From Clostridia bacterium (GTDB taxonomy: Bacteria; Bacillota; Clostridia; Oscillospirales; Acutalibacteraceae), in the NCBI GenBank assembly GCA_017440755.1, contig JAFSGP010000036.1, forward strand, positions 1 to 64,000: a DNA stretch of 64,000 bases. Reading direction: 5' to 3'. The notes under the pieces were generated by a model. It was not told where the DNA came from, made no database searches, and saw nothing but the letters and a program-made list of their open reading frames with translations. A program made the position numbers and the translations under genes. Shown here in pieces: positions 42,969 to 51,620 of this stretch. The first letter of the stretch is position 1; every line of letters starts with the position of its first letter.

Positions 42969-45209
42969 ATGATGATGAAGAGAGTGTTATCCATCCTGCT
43001 GACGGTGGCGATGTTGCTGCTGTGTGTGCCGTTGGGGGCGATTCCCACCGTGGAGGCGGCGACCAGCGGCGCTTATACCTACACCGTGTCGGATGGCGAA
43101 GCCACCATTGGCGACTACAACGGAACGGCCACCGATTTGGTAATTCCCTCTACCTTGGGCGGTTATCCGGTGACCACTATTGGTGGGGATGCGTTCGAAG
43201 ATTGCACCTCGCTGACTACGGTGACTATCCCGGATAGCGTGACCACCATTGGGGATTTTGCATTCTACAATTGCACCTCGCTAACCGCGGTGACTATCGG
43301 GGATAGTGTAACCAGCATTGGCTACGAAGCATTCTACTATTGCACCTCGCTGACGTCGGTGACCATCCCGGACAGCGTGACCATCATTGGGGATTCTGCG
43401 TTCGAAAATTGCACCTCGCTAACCTCGGTGACCATCCCGGATAGCGTGACCACCATTGGTGGTTTTGCGTTCTACGGTACAGCGCTTTATAAAAACTCTG
43501 CCAACTGGACGGATAATGTGCTGTATATCGGCAACCATTTGATTAAGGCAAATTCTTCTCTTTCCGGCGCCTATACCATTCGGGCAGGAACCAAAACGAT
43601 TGCCGGTTCTGCGTTCTATAAATGCACCTCGCTGACTTCGGTGACTATCGGGGACAGCGTGACCATCATTGGCGGTTCTGCGTTCGAAGATTGCACCTCG
43701 CTGACTTCGGTGACCATCCCGGACAGCGTAACCGACATTGGTGGTTTTGCGTTCTATAAATGCACCTCGCTTACCTCGGTGACCATCCCGGACAGCGTGA
43801 CCACCATTGGTAGTTATGCATTCCGGTATTGCACCTCGCTGACCTCGGTGACCATCCCGGACAGCGTGACCGGCATTGGTAGTTGGGCATTCTATGGTAC
43901 AGCGCTTTATAACAACTCTGCCAACTGGACGGATAACGTGCTGTATATCGGCAACCATTTGATTCAGGCAAATTCTTCTCTTTCCGGCGCCTATACCATT
44001 CGGGCAGGAACCAAAACGATTGCCGGTTCTGCGTTCCGTGATTGCACCAAGCCTACCTCGGTGACCATCCCGGATAGCGTGACCACCATTGGAGATTTGG
44101 CGTTCTACAATTGCGCCTCGCTGACCTCGGTGACTATCGGGGATAGTGTAACCAGCATTGGCTACGAAGCATTCTACTATTGCACCTCGCTAACCTCGGT
44201 TCATTACTGTGGAACAGCGGAGCAATGGGCAGCTATCTCGGTTGATTCCGAAAACACCTACTTGCTCGATGCCGCTCGTACTTACTGTGCGCCACAGGCA
44301 ACCTGTATCACCGGCGGCACCTGCCCGGAGTGTGGCAAGTTTGAGGAAGCCTTGGGGCACACTTGGCAGGATGCCACCTGCACCGCCCCCAAGACCTGCT
44401 CTGTCTGTGGTGAAACCGAGGGCGAAGCCTTAGGGCATACTTGGGTGGATGCCACCTGCACCGCCCCCAAGACCTGTGCCACCTGTGGTCTGACCGAGGG
44501 CGAAGCCTTAGGGCATACTTGGGTGGATGCCACTTGTACCACCCCTAAGATCTGCTCTGTCTGTGGTCTGATCGAGGGCGAAGCCTTAGGGCATAATTGG
44601 GTGGATGCCACTTGTACCACCCCTAAGACTTGTTCCGTCTGCGGAGAAACAGAGGGGGAAATACAGCATACTTGGGTGAATGCTACCTGTTCCACCCCTA
44701 AGACTTGTTCCGTCTGTGGTGAAACAGAGGGTAAACACTATGGGCACGATTGGGCGGCTGCCACATGTATTGTTCCGGTGACCTGCACCCGTTGCGGATT
44801 GACTCGAGGTACGGCTCTCGGTCATATTTGGCAGCCTGCCACCTGCACCGCCCCTAAGACCTGCTCCGTCTGTGGTGAAACCGAGGGTGAGGTGCTTCCC
44901 CATGCTTGGATAGAGGCTAACTGTACGGAGCCGACTACCTGTACGGTTTGTGGTGCCACCGATGGAATCCCTTTGGGGCATTTCTATGAAAATGGCATCT
45001 GCTTCTTCTGCGGAGAGGTGGATATTGATCTGGACGGCGACGGTCTGAATGGGGTGGAGGATGCCATCTACCTGCTCTATCACACGATGTTGCCGGAGCA
45101 GTATCCTTTGGAGAGGGGCGACTATAACGGCGATGGTACGGTGGATGCGGACGATGCGATTCGTTTGCTGTACTACGTCCTTCTCCCTGAGCAATACCCT
45201 CTAAACTAA
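42969..45209 (+). CDS. Secreted BspA-type LRR protein with Cys-rich repeats and dockerin
   Basis: The 746-aa exported protein has, in order: a signal peptide (residues 1 to about 30) and about a dozen BspA-like leucine-rich repeats of 23 aa (consensus LTSVTIPDSVTTIGDSAFENCT). The LRR run is broken by two near-identical inserts (FYGTALYKNSANWTDN to GTKTIAGSAF). About eight repeats with CxxC pairs follow (ATCTAPKTCSVCGETEGEAL, then GHTW). The C-terminus is a dockerin with two calcium loops (DLDGDGLNGVEDA and DYNGDGTVDADDA). The dockerin predicts attachment to a cohesin scaffold; the LRRs suggest binding to host or plant surfaces. ATG 42969 follows AAGGGGA. DNA repeats make copy number prone to change. 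Confidence 0.93.
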   Translation: MMMKRVLSILLTVAMLLLCVPLGAIPTVEAATSGAYTYTVSDGEATIGDYNGTATDLVIPSTLGGYPVTTIGGDAFEDCTSLTTVTIPDSVTTIGDFAFYNCTSLTAVTIGDSVTSIGYEAFYYCTSLTSVTIPDSVTIIGDSAFENCTSLTSVTIPDSVTTIGGFAFYGTALYKNSANWTDNVLYIGNHLIKANSSLSGAYTIRAGTKTIAGSAFYKCTSLTSVTIGDSVTIIGGSAFEDCTSLTSVTIPDSVTDIGGFAFYKCTSLTSVTIPDSVTTIGSYAFRYCTSLTSVTIPDSVTGIGSWAFYGTALYNNSANWTDNVLYIGNHLIQANSSLSGAYTIRAGTKTIAGSAFRDCTKPTSVTIPDSVTTIGDLAFYNCASLTSVTIGDSVTSIGYEAFYYCTSLTSVHYCGTAEQWAAISVDSENTYLLDAARTYCAPQATCITGGTCPECGKFEEALGHTWQDATCTAPKTCSVCGETEGEALGHTWVDATCTAPKTCATCGLTEGEALGHTWVDATCTTPKICSVCGLIEGEALGHNWVDATCTTPKTCSVCGETEGEIQHTWVNATCSTPKTCSVCGETEGKHYGHDWAAATCIVPVTCTRCGLTRGTALGHIWQPATCTAPKTCSVCGETEGEVLPHAWIEANCTEPTTCTVCGATDGIPLGHFYENGICFFCGEVDIDLDGDGLNGVEDAIYLLYHTMLPEQYPLERGDYNGDGTVDADDAIRLLYYVLLPEQYPLN

Positions 45210-45249
45210 CACAGCATACCGTCCGGTTAGCCACCGGGCGGTATTTCTC

Positions 45250-45278
45250 TTGACAGTAGGGGGAAAACCGAGTAAAAT
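45250..45278 (+). promoter_or_regulatory. Promoter of rarA
   Basis: TTGACA (45250-45255), a 17-bp spacer and TAAAAT (45273-45278). Confidence 0.85.
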
Positions 45279-45311
45279 GAATTGGTATCGAACCGAAAGG
45301 AGGGGATATGT

Positions 45312-46574
45312 ATGAAAGCACCCTTAGCGGACCGCATTCGACCGTCAACGCTGGACGAGGTGGTGGGTCAGCGGCACATTTTAGGAAAAGGGAAGGCTCT
45401 GCGTAATATTATGGAGTCGGGCCATATCCCCAACCTGATTTTTTATGGCCCCTCCGGCGTGGGAAAGACCACGGTGGCCCGCATGATAGCCGAAAAATCC
45501 GGCATGCGCCTGCACAAGCTAAACGGCACTACTGCCTCGACGGCGGATATCAAGGCTGTGGTGGAGGAGCTGGATACCTTTGCCGGCATGAACGGTGTGC
45601 TGCTGTATTTGGACGAGATACAGTATTTTAATAAGCGGCAGCAGCAGACCTTGTTGGAATTTATCGAAAACGGACAGATCACCCTCATCGCCTCCACTAC
45701 GGAAAATCCCTATTTCTACGTGTATAATGCCATTCTCAGTCGTTCTACCGTGTTTGAGTTTAGGGCGGTGGAGCCTGCGGATATTGTGCCCGCTGTACAG
45801 CGCGGTTTCGCGTTCCTTGAGGGGGAGAAAAATACGTCTATCACCGTGGAGGAGGGTGTGTATGAGCACATCGCCCGCTCCTGCGGTGGCGACGTGCGCA
45901 AGGCGCTCAATGCGGTGGAATTGTGCGTGCTCGCCTCGCCTGTGACGGAAGGCGGCATCGTCGTTACGATGGATATTGCTTCCCAACTGGCGCAGCGCAG
46001 CGCCATGCGGTATGACCGCGAGGGAGATGAGCATTACGACATCATCTCCGCCTACCAAAAGTCGATGCGTGGCTCCGACCCCAATGCGGCGCTGCACTAT
46101 CTGGCGCGTCTGTTGGAGGCGGGGGACCTGCCCTCTGCCTGCCGCCGTCTGCTGGTGTGCGCCAGCGAGGACGTGGGGCTGGCCTATCCACAGATTCTGC
46201 CCATTGTCAAGGCGGCGGTGGATATCGCCCTGCAGGTGGGTCTGCCTGAGGCACGCATTCCCTTGGCGGACGCTGTGGTATTGGTGTGTCAGGCGCCGAA
46301 ATCGGTGGCGGCGCACGATGCCATTGATGCGGCTATGGCGGATATCCGCGCAGGGAAGAGTGGACCCATACCCCGCCAGCTGCAGAATAAGCACTTCGAC
46401 GGTGACGAGGTAGAGAATAAGGGACAGTTTTATCAGTATCCCCACGCCTTTCCCGGGCATTGGGTGCAGCAGCAGTACCTGCCTGACGCCCTGCGGGACG
46501 CGGTCTACTACACCCCCGGCGACAACAAGACGGAGCAGTCCTTTGCCGCCTATTGGAAGGATATTAAAAAATAA
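45312..46574 (+). CDS. rarA: Replication-associated recombination protein RarA (MgsA)
   Basis: The 420-aa AAA+ ATPase of the clamp-loader family acts at stalled replication forks. Walker A is FYGPSGVGKTT, Walker B LLYLDEIQYFN, and sensor 1 ASTTENPYF. The C-terminal MgsA domain includes GSDPNAALHYLARLLEAGD and ASEDVGLA. The start is ATG 45312, after AAAGGAGGGG. It has its own promoter and terminator. Confidence 0.95.
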   Translation: MKAPLADRIRPSTLDEVVGQRHILGKGKALRNIMESGHIPNLIFYGPSGVGKTTVARMIAEKSGMRLHKLNGTTASTADIKAVVEELDTFAGMNGVLLYLDEIQYFNKRQQQTLLEFIENGQITLIASTTENPYFYVYNAILSRSTVFEFRAVEPADIVPAVQRGFAFLEGEKNTSITVEEGVYEHIARSCGGDVRKALNAVELCVLASPVTEGGIVVTMDIASQLAQRSAMRYDREGDEHYDIISAYQKSMRGSDPNAALHYLARLLEAGDLPSACRRLLVCASEDVGLAYPQILPIVKAAVDIALQVGLPEARIPLADAVVLVCQAPKSVAAHDAIDAAMADIRAGKSGPIPRQLQNKHFDGDEVENKGQFYQYPHAFPGHWVQQQYLPDALRDAVYYTPGDNKTEQSFAAYWKDIKK

Positions 46575-46575
46575 G

Positions 46576-46606
46576 GAAAAGCACTCCGCTTGGGGTGCTT
46601 TTTTCT
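46576..46606 (+). terminator. Terminator after rarA
   Basis: AAAAGCACTCC, GCTT loop, GGGGTGCTTTTTT. Confidence 0.85.
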
Positions 46607-46616
46607 TGTGTGGCTC

Positions 46617-46646
46617 TTGACAGAAACACAAGATATGGGTTAAAAT
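46617..46646 (+). promoter_or_regulatory. Promoter of the topoisomerase pair
   Basis: TTGACA (46617-46622), an 18-bp spacer and TAAAAT (46641-46646). Confidence 0.8.
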
Positions 46647-46691
46647 AAGATGTTAAGATACACCATATTGTTGAAAGGAGGATGATTTCTT

Positions 46692-48659
46692 ATGGCGACG
46701 AAGAAACCTGCCTACGGAAACGATAGCATCACCGCGCTGAAGGGTGCAGACCGTGTGCGTAAGCGCCCGGGTGTTATGTTTGGTTCCGACGGATTAGAGG
46801 GTTGTCAGCACACGATATTTGAGATTCTCTCTAACTCGGTGGACGAGGCGCGTGCCGGCTACGGCAGTAAGATTTTGATTACCCGCTACGAGGATCATTC
46901 TATTGAAATACAGGATTTTGGTCGCGGTGTCCCTGTAGACTATAACCAGAAGGAACAGCGCTTTAACTGGGAGCTGATTTTCTGCGAGCTGTATGCGGGC
47001 GGTAAATACGATACCGACGATTATACCTTGGGTCTGAATGGCTTGGGTGCCTGTGCGACCCAGTACGCTTCGGAGTATATGGACGTGGAGGTTAAACGGG
47101 ACGGCTTTGTCTACACCCTGCATTTTGAGCATGGCGAGAATGTGGGCGGTTTGACCAAGGAGCCGTACGCCAAAAAGGATACGGGTACCAAGATTCGCTT
47201 TAAGCCTGATATTCAGGTGTTCACGGACATTGCTGTGCCTGTTGCTTATTTTGACGACGTTCTGCACCGTCAGGCTATCGTCAACCCCGGACTGCAGTTT
47301 GTTTTCCGCAATCAAGAGGGGCGCAGCTTTAACGAGCAGGTGTATGTCTATGAAAACGGTATCGCCGATTACGTAAAGGAGCTGACAGGGGAGGAGTCTC
47401 TCACTTCGATTCAAACCTGGTCGGCGGAGCGTATGGGTCGCGACCGCGAGGACAAGCCGGAATATAAAGTGAAGCTCAACGTGTCTATGTGTGTCTCCAA
47501 CAAGGTGAGCCTGTTGGAGTATTACCATAACTCCAGCTGGCTGGAGCACGGCGGCAGCCCCGATAAGGCGGTCAGGAGCGCCTTTGTGTCCCAGATTGAT
47601 GCCTATCTGAAGAAGAGCGGCAAATATCTCAAGAATGAGTCTAAGATTACCTTCCAGGACGTGCAAGACTGCTTGGTGTTGGTTTCTTCTTCTTTCTCAA
47701 CCCAGACTTCTTACGAGAACCAGACGAAGAAGGCCATCAACAACAAGTTTATTCAGGAAGCAATGACCGAGTTTCTGCGCCACAACTTAGAGGTGTATTT
47801 CATCGAGAACAAGATGGACGCGGACAAGCTGTGCGAGCAGGTGCTGATTAACAAGCGTAGTCGTGAAAAGGCGGAAACCACCCGCTTGAATTTGAAGAAG
47901 ACCCTACAAACCAGCAATGACATCACCTCCCGCGTACCCGGCTTTGTGGACTGCCGCAGTCGGGACGTGAGCCAGCGTGAATTGTTTATTGTGGAGGGTA
48001 AGTCGGCTATGGGCGCCGTTATGCAGGCGCGCAATGCAGAATTTCAGGCGGTTATTCCTGTCCGCGGTAAGATTCTCAACTGTCTTAAAGCAGAGTTCGA
48101 CAAGATTTTCAAGAGTGAAATCATTGTGAACCTGCTGAAGGTTATGGGTTGCGGCGTAGAGGTGCGTTCGAAATCCAACAAGAATTTGGCGACATTTGAC
48201 CTGAACGCACTGCGGTTTAGCAAAATCGTTATCTGTACCGATGCGGACGTGGACGGCTTCCAGATTCGTACGCTGATTTTGGCGATGCTGTACCGCCTGA
48301 CCCCCACGCTGATTGAACAGGGATATGTGTACATTGCGGAAACTCCGTTGTATGAGATTAACACCAAGAGCGACACCTATTTCGCCTACAACGAGCTGGA
48401 AAAAACCAGAATATTAGAAGAAATCGACGGGCAAAAATACACCATTCAGCGGTCTAAGGGACTTGGTGAAAACGAACCTGAGATGATGTCCTTGACCACG
48501 ATGAATCCCTCGACCCGCCGCCTTGTCAAAGTGAATCCCACCGATGCGGAGGAGACGGCACAGGTCTTTGACGTGTTACTGGGTGACGATCTGGAGGGAC
48601 GTAAGCGTATCATCGCCGAACACGGCGCCGAGTATCTGGATATGTTAGATTTGGAGTAA
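46692..48659 (+). CDS. Type IIA topoisomerase subunit B, divergent (ParE/GyrB-like)
   Basis: The 655-aa ATPase subunit has a GHKL domain (NSVDEARAG about residue 49, GRGVPVDY, then GLNGLGACATQYAS in place of the usual GVGxSVVNALS). A transducer domain follows, then TOPRIM with EGKSAMGAVMQARN (usual EGDSAGG is changed) and the metal DADVDG (about 517). It ends at the KGLGENEPEMMSLTTMNP segment typical of ParE. The altered motifs mark it as a second, diverged set found in clostridia rather than the main gyrase. It forms an operon with the A subunit 13 bases later. Confidence 0.9.
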   Translation: MATKKPAYGNDSITALKGADRVRKRPGVMFGSDGLEGCQHTIFEILSNSVDEARAGYGSKILITRYEDHSIEIQDFGRGVPVDYNQKEQRFNWELIFCELYAGGKYDTDDYTLGLNGLGACATQYASEYMDVEVKRDGFVYTLHFEHGENVGGLTKEPYAKKDTGTKIRFKPDIQVFTDIAVPVAYFDDVLHRQAIVNPGLQFVFRNQEGRSFNEQVYVYENGIADYVKELTGEESLTSIQTWSAERMGRDREDKPEYKVKLNVSMCVSNKVSLLEYYHNSSWLEHGGSPDKAVRSAFVSQIDAYLKKSGKYLKNESKITFQDVQDCLVLVSSSFSTQTSYENQTKKAINNKFIQEAMTEFLRHNLEVYFIENKMDADKLCEQVLINKRSREKAETTRLNLKKTLQTSNDITSRVPGFVDCRSRDVSQRELFIVEGKSAMGAVMQARNAEFQAVIPVRGKILNCLKAEFDKIFKSEIIVNLLKVMGCGVEVRSKSNKNLATFDLNALRFSKIVICTDADVDGFQIRTLILAMLYRLTPTLIEQGYVYIAETPLYEINTKSDTYFAYNELEKTRILEEIDGQKYTIQRSKGLGENEPEMMSLTTMNPSTRRLVKVNPTDAEETAQVFDVLLGDDLEGRKRIIAEHGAEYLDMLDLE

Positions 48660-48672
48660 GGAGGATAGGACA

Positions 48673-50922
48673 ATGGCCGGAAAAAAGACAAAAAAACAGG
48701 TTGCTCCTACCTCCACCGGATTGCCGGAGAATGCCCATATCACCGGTGCGGGTGAGGTAGAGCAGCAGATTATCACCCACACCCTGCGGGAGAACTATAT
48801 GCCCTACGCCATGAGCGTAATTATGTCCCGCGCTATCCCCGAAATAGACGGTTTCAAGCCCTCTCATCGTAAGCTGCTGTATACGATGTATAAGATGGGT
48901 CTGCTCAACGGCAACCTGATTAAATCCGCTAACATTGCGGGTCAGACCATGAAGCTGAACCCCCACGGCGACGCGGCGATTTACGATACCATGGTGCGTC
49001 TGTCCCGTGGTAACGAGGCCCTGCTGCACCCCTACGTGGAGTCCAAGGGTAACTTTGGTAAAGCCTATTCTTCGGATATGGAGTGCGCTGCTTCCCGTTA
49101 TACCGAGGCAAAATTGGCGCCCATCGCGGCAGAATTGTTCCGCGATATTGACAAGGACACGGTGGACTTTGTCGATAACTACGATGCCACCATGCAGGAG
49201 CCTACGTTGCTGCCCGTCACCTTCCCCTCGATACTGGTGAACAACAATCTGGGTATCGCGGTAGGTATGGCGAGCAACATCTGCTCCTTCAACCTGCAGG
49301 AGATTTGCGAAACCACTATCGCGGTGATGAAGGACCCCGACCACGATATTCTCTCCACCCTGAAGGCGCCGGATTTCCCCGGTGGCGGTCAACTGGTGTA
49401 CGAGCGCGACGTGCTGCAAAAGGTGTACGATACAGGTCGCGGCAGCATTCGCGTGCGTAGCGTGTATCAGTATGATAAATCCAACAACTGCATTGAGGTC
49501 ACGCAGATTCCGTATTCCACCTCCATTGAGGCGATTATCACTAAGGTGATTGAGCTGGTGAAGGGTGGCAAGGTGAAGGAAATCAACGATATCCGTAACG
49601 AAACCGATTTGAACGGTTTGAAAATCACCATTGACCTCAAGCGCGGCACCGATCCGGATAAGCTGATGAACCGCCTGTATGCGCTGACGCCGCTTGAGGA
49701 TACCTTCGGCTGCAACTTCAACGTGCTTATCGGCGGCGTGCCGCAGGTAATGGGTGTGCGGGGACTGCTGCAAGAATGGATTGCCTTCCGCATCGAGAGT
49801 GTCGAGCGCCGCACCTATTATGACCTGTCTAAGGCGAGGGAGAAGCTTCATCTGCTCAAGGCGTTGGAAAAAATCCTGCTGGACATTGATAAGGCGATCC
49901 GCATCGTCCGTGAGACGGACGAAGAGGCCGAGGTGGTCCCCAACCTGATGATTGGCTTCGGCATCGATCAGGTCCAGGCGGAGTACGTGGCGGAGATTAA
50001 GCTGCGTCACCTGAACCGCGAGTATATTCTCAAGCGTCTGGACGACGTGTCCGATCTGGAGAAGACGGTGGCGGATCTGGAAGAGACGCTGGGCAGCAAA
50101 AATCGCATTCGCCGCATCATCATTGACGAATTGCAAGCGGTGGCGAAAAAGTACGGACAGCCCCGTCGCACCGAGATCATCTATGCCTCCGACATTGTAG
50201 TCGAGCAGGAGGAGACGGTGGAGGTAGCGGATTACGCTTGCACGCTGTTCTTCACCCGAGACGGCTACTTTAAGAAAATTACGCCCCAATCTTTGCGTAT
50301 GAGTGGCGAACACAAGCTCAAAGAGGGCGACGAAATCACCCAGACGATTGAAACCTCCAACAATCGGGAGCTGCTGTTCTTCGGTGATCGCTGTAACGTG
50401 TATAAGAGCCACGCCAACGACTTTAAGGACACCAAGACCAGCGTGATGGGTGACTATATTCCCGCCAAGCTGGGTTTTGATGAGGGCGAGGGCGCCCGCT
50501 ATATGGCGGCGGTGACTGAGTATACCGGCTATATGTTGTTCTTTTATGAGAATGGCAAGGTAGCCAAGGTGGATATGGAGGCCTATGCCACCAAGACTAA
50601 CCGCCGCAAGCTGGTGGGTGCCTACAGCGATAAGTCACCGCTGGTGGCAATCTACTATGTGCCCGCCGACGGAGAGTTCCTGCTGACCTCCACCTCGGGT
50701 CGCCGTCTGCTGCTGCATACCGGCGCGATTGCGCCGAAATCCACCCGCAGCACCATCGGCGTACAGGTAATGACGCTGAAAGGGCGGCATACGCTGCAGA
50801 GCGTAGTTCCTTTTGTGCCCGGCTCGTTGGTGAAGGAGAATCGCTACCGCACCAAGACGTTGCCCGCGGCCGGCGCTATGCCGCAGGCAGAGGACTTCGG
50901 CGAACAACTGTCCATGTTATAA
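48673..50922 (+). CDS. Type IIA topoisomerase subunit A, divergent (ParC/GyrA-like)
   Basis: The 749-aa DNA-cleaving subunit has the catalytic Tyr in AASRYTEAKL (about residue 143), the winged-helix region AIPEIDGFKPSHRKLLYTMY, and NNLGIAVGMASNI. A coiled coil (about 370-500) leads to a C-terminal beta-pinwheel (from about 520) with weak GyrA-box character. It pairs with the upstream B subunit to decatenate or relax DNA. AAGGAGGATAG precedes the ATG. A terminator follows. Confidence 0.92.
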   Translation: MAGKKTKKQVAPTSTGLPENAHITGAGEVEQQIITHTLRENYMPYAMSVIMSRAIPEIDGFKPSHRKLLYTMYKMGLLNGNLIKSANIAGQTMKLNPHGDAAIYDTMVRLSRGNEALLHPYVESKGNFGKAYSSDMECAASRYTEAKLAPIAAELFRDIDKDTVDFVDNYDATMQEPTLLPVTFPSILVNNNLGIAVGMASNICSFNLQEICETTIAVMKDPDHDILSTLKAPDFPGGGQLVYERDVLQKVYDTGRGSIRVRSVYQYDKSNNCIEVTQIPYSTSIEAIITKVIELVKGGKVKEINDIRNETDLNGLKITIDLKRGTDPDKLMNRLYALTPLEDTFGCNFNVLIGGVPQVMGVRGLLQEWIAFRIESVERRTYYDLSKAREKLHLLKALEKILLDIDKAIRIVRETDEEAEVVPNLMIGFGIDQVQAEYVAEIKLRHLNREYILKRLDDVSDLEKTVADLEETLGSKNRIRRIIIDELQAVAKKYGQPRRTEIIYASDIVVEQEETVEVADYACTLFFTRDGYFKKITPQSLRMSGEHKLKEGDEITQTIETSNNRELLFFGDRCNVYKSHANDFKDTKTSVMGDYIPAKLGFDEGEGARYMAAVTEYTGYMLFFYENGKVAKVDMEAYATKTNRRKLVGAYSDKSPLVAIYYVPADGEFLLTSTSGRRLLLHTGAIAPKSTRSTIGVQVMTLKGRHTLQSVVPFVPGSLVKENRYRTKTLPAAGAMPQAEDFGEQLSML

Positions 50923-50929
50923 GCAAAAA

Positions 50930-50966
50930 GAAAACCGCTGCCGAATGTAATTCGGTGGCGGTTTTC
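50930..50966 (+). terminator. Terminator after topoisomerase operon
   Basis: AAAACCGCTGCCGAA, loop, TTCGGTGGCGGTTTT. Confidence 0.88.
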
Positions 50967-51063
50967 GGCAGCGGCTTTCGGCAAACGCGTAATGAAACAA
51001 AAACCGTTGCTGGCAGTATTGTATGCTTGTGGCAAGGAATTATTCCTGTTTATAAAAAAACAC

Positions 51064-51092
51064 TTGCATTTCCTAAGGGTTTGTGTTAAAAT
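51064..51092 (+). promoter_or_regulatory. Promoter of secG
   Basis: TTGCAT (51064-51069), a 17-bp spacer and TAAAAT (51087-51092). Confidence 0.8.
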
Positions 51093-51134
51093 ATATTGGA
51101 TTTATGAGTATTATTGTTTCCGGAGGGTATTAAT

Positions 51135-51542
51135 ATGAATGCTTTTGAAATTATTATCGGTGCGATTCTGATTGTTTTCGCTCTACTCATCATTTTTGTG
51201 GTGCTGATGCAAGAGGGTCGTCAGGCTAACGTGGGTGTTATTTCCGGCGCCGCCGATACGTTTCTGGATAAGGGTGCTGCCCAGACCTGGGATATGCGTC
51301 TTGCCAAGTGGACCAAGGTGATTGCTATCGCGTTCTTTGTGCTGGTTCTGGCCGGTATGCTGGTGACCAAGTTCCTCAGCACCGAGGCTTTGAGCGGCGA
51401 TAAGAAGGAGGAGACCTCTTCCTCTCAGCAGGACGATCACGCCGGTCACGACCATGACCATGACCATGACCACGAGGAGAGTAGCACCACCACGACTACC
51501 ACCACCGCGGCGGCTACCACCACCACGACGGCAGGTAAGTAA
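51135..51542 (+). CDS. secG: Preprotein translocase subunit SecG with His/Thr-rich tail
   Basis: The 135-aa SecG assists SecYE in protein export. Two transmembrane helices (about 5-25 and 56-76) flank the conserved VVLMQEGRQANVG and GAADTFLDKG loop. Beyond the usual end (about 80 aa) there is a tail with HAGHDHDHDHDHEE, able to bind metal, and then poly-Thr/Ala. ATG 51135 follows CGGAGGG. Order secG-rnr is conserved in Firmicutes. Confidence 0.93.
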   Translation: MNAFEIIIGAILIVFALLIIFVVLMQEGRQANVGVISGAADTFLDKGAAQTWDMRLAKWTKVIAIAFFVLVLAGMLVTKFLSTEALSGDKKEETSSSQQDDHAGHDHDHDHDHEESSTTTTTTTAAATTTTTAGK

Positions 51543-51554
51543 GTTTTGTTGACA

Positions 51555-51596
51555 GACAGGCTTCACCCACAGCTTGTGGGAGGAGCCTGTTTTTCT
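51555..51596 (+). terminator. Terminator or attenuator between secG and rnr
   Basis: ACAGGCTTCACCCACA, GCT, TGTGGGAGGAGCCTGT, with a T run after it. It lies just before the rnr RBS, so it may lower rnr expression from the secG promoter. Confidence 0.75.
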
Positions 51597-51620
51597 TTGC
51601 TTTATTAGAAAGGAGTTCGT

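Noticed and set aside
43160..44960. Regular repeats suggesting a CRISPR or satellite
   Set aside because: The period is 69 or so bases, always in frame, and encodes LRR and CxxC repeats; there are no unique spacers or cas genes.
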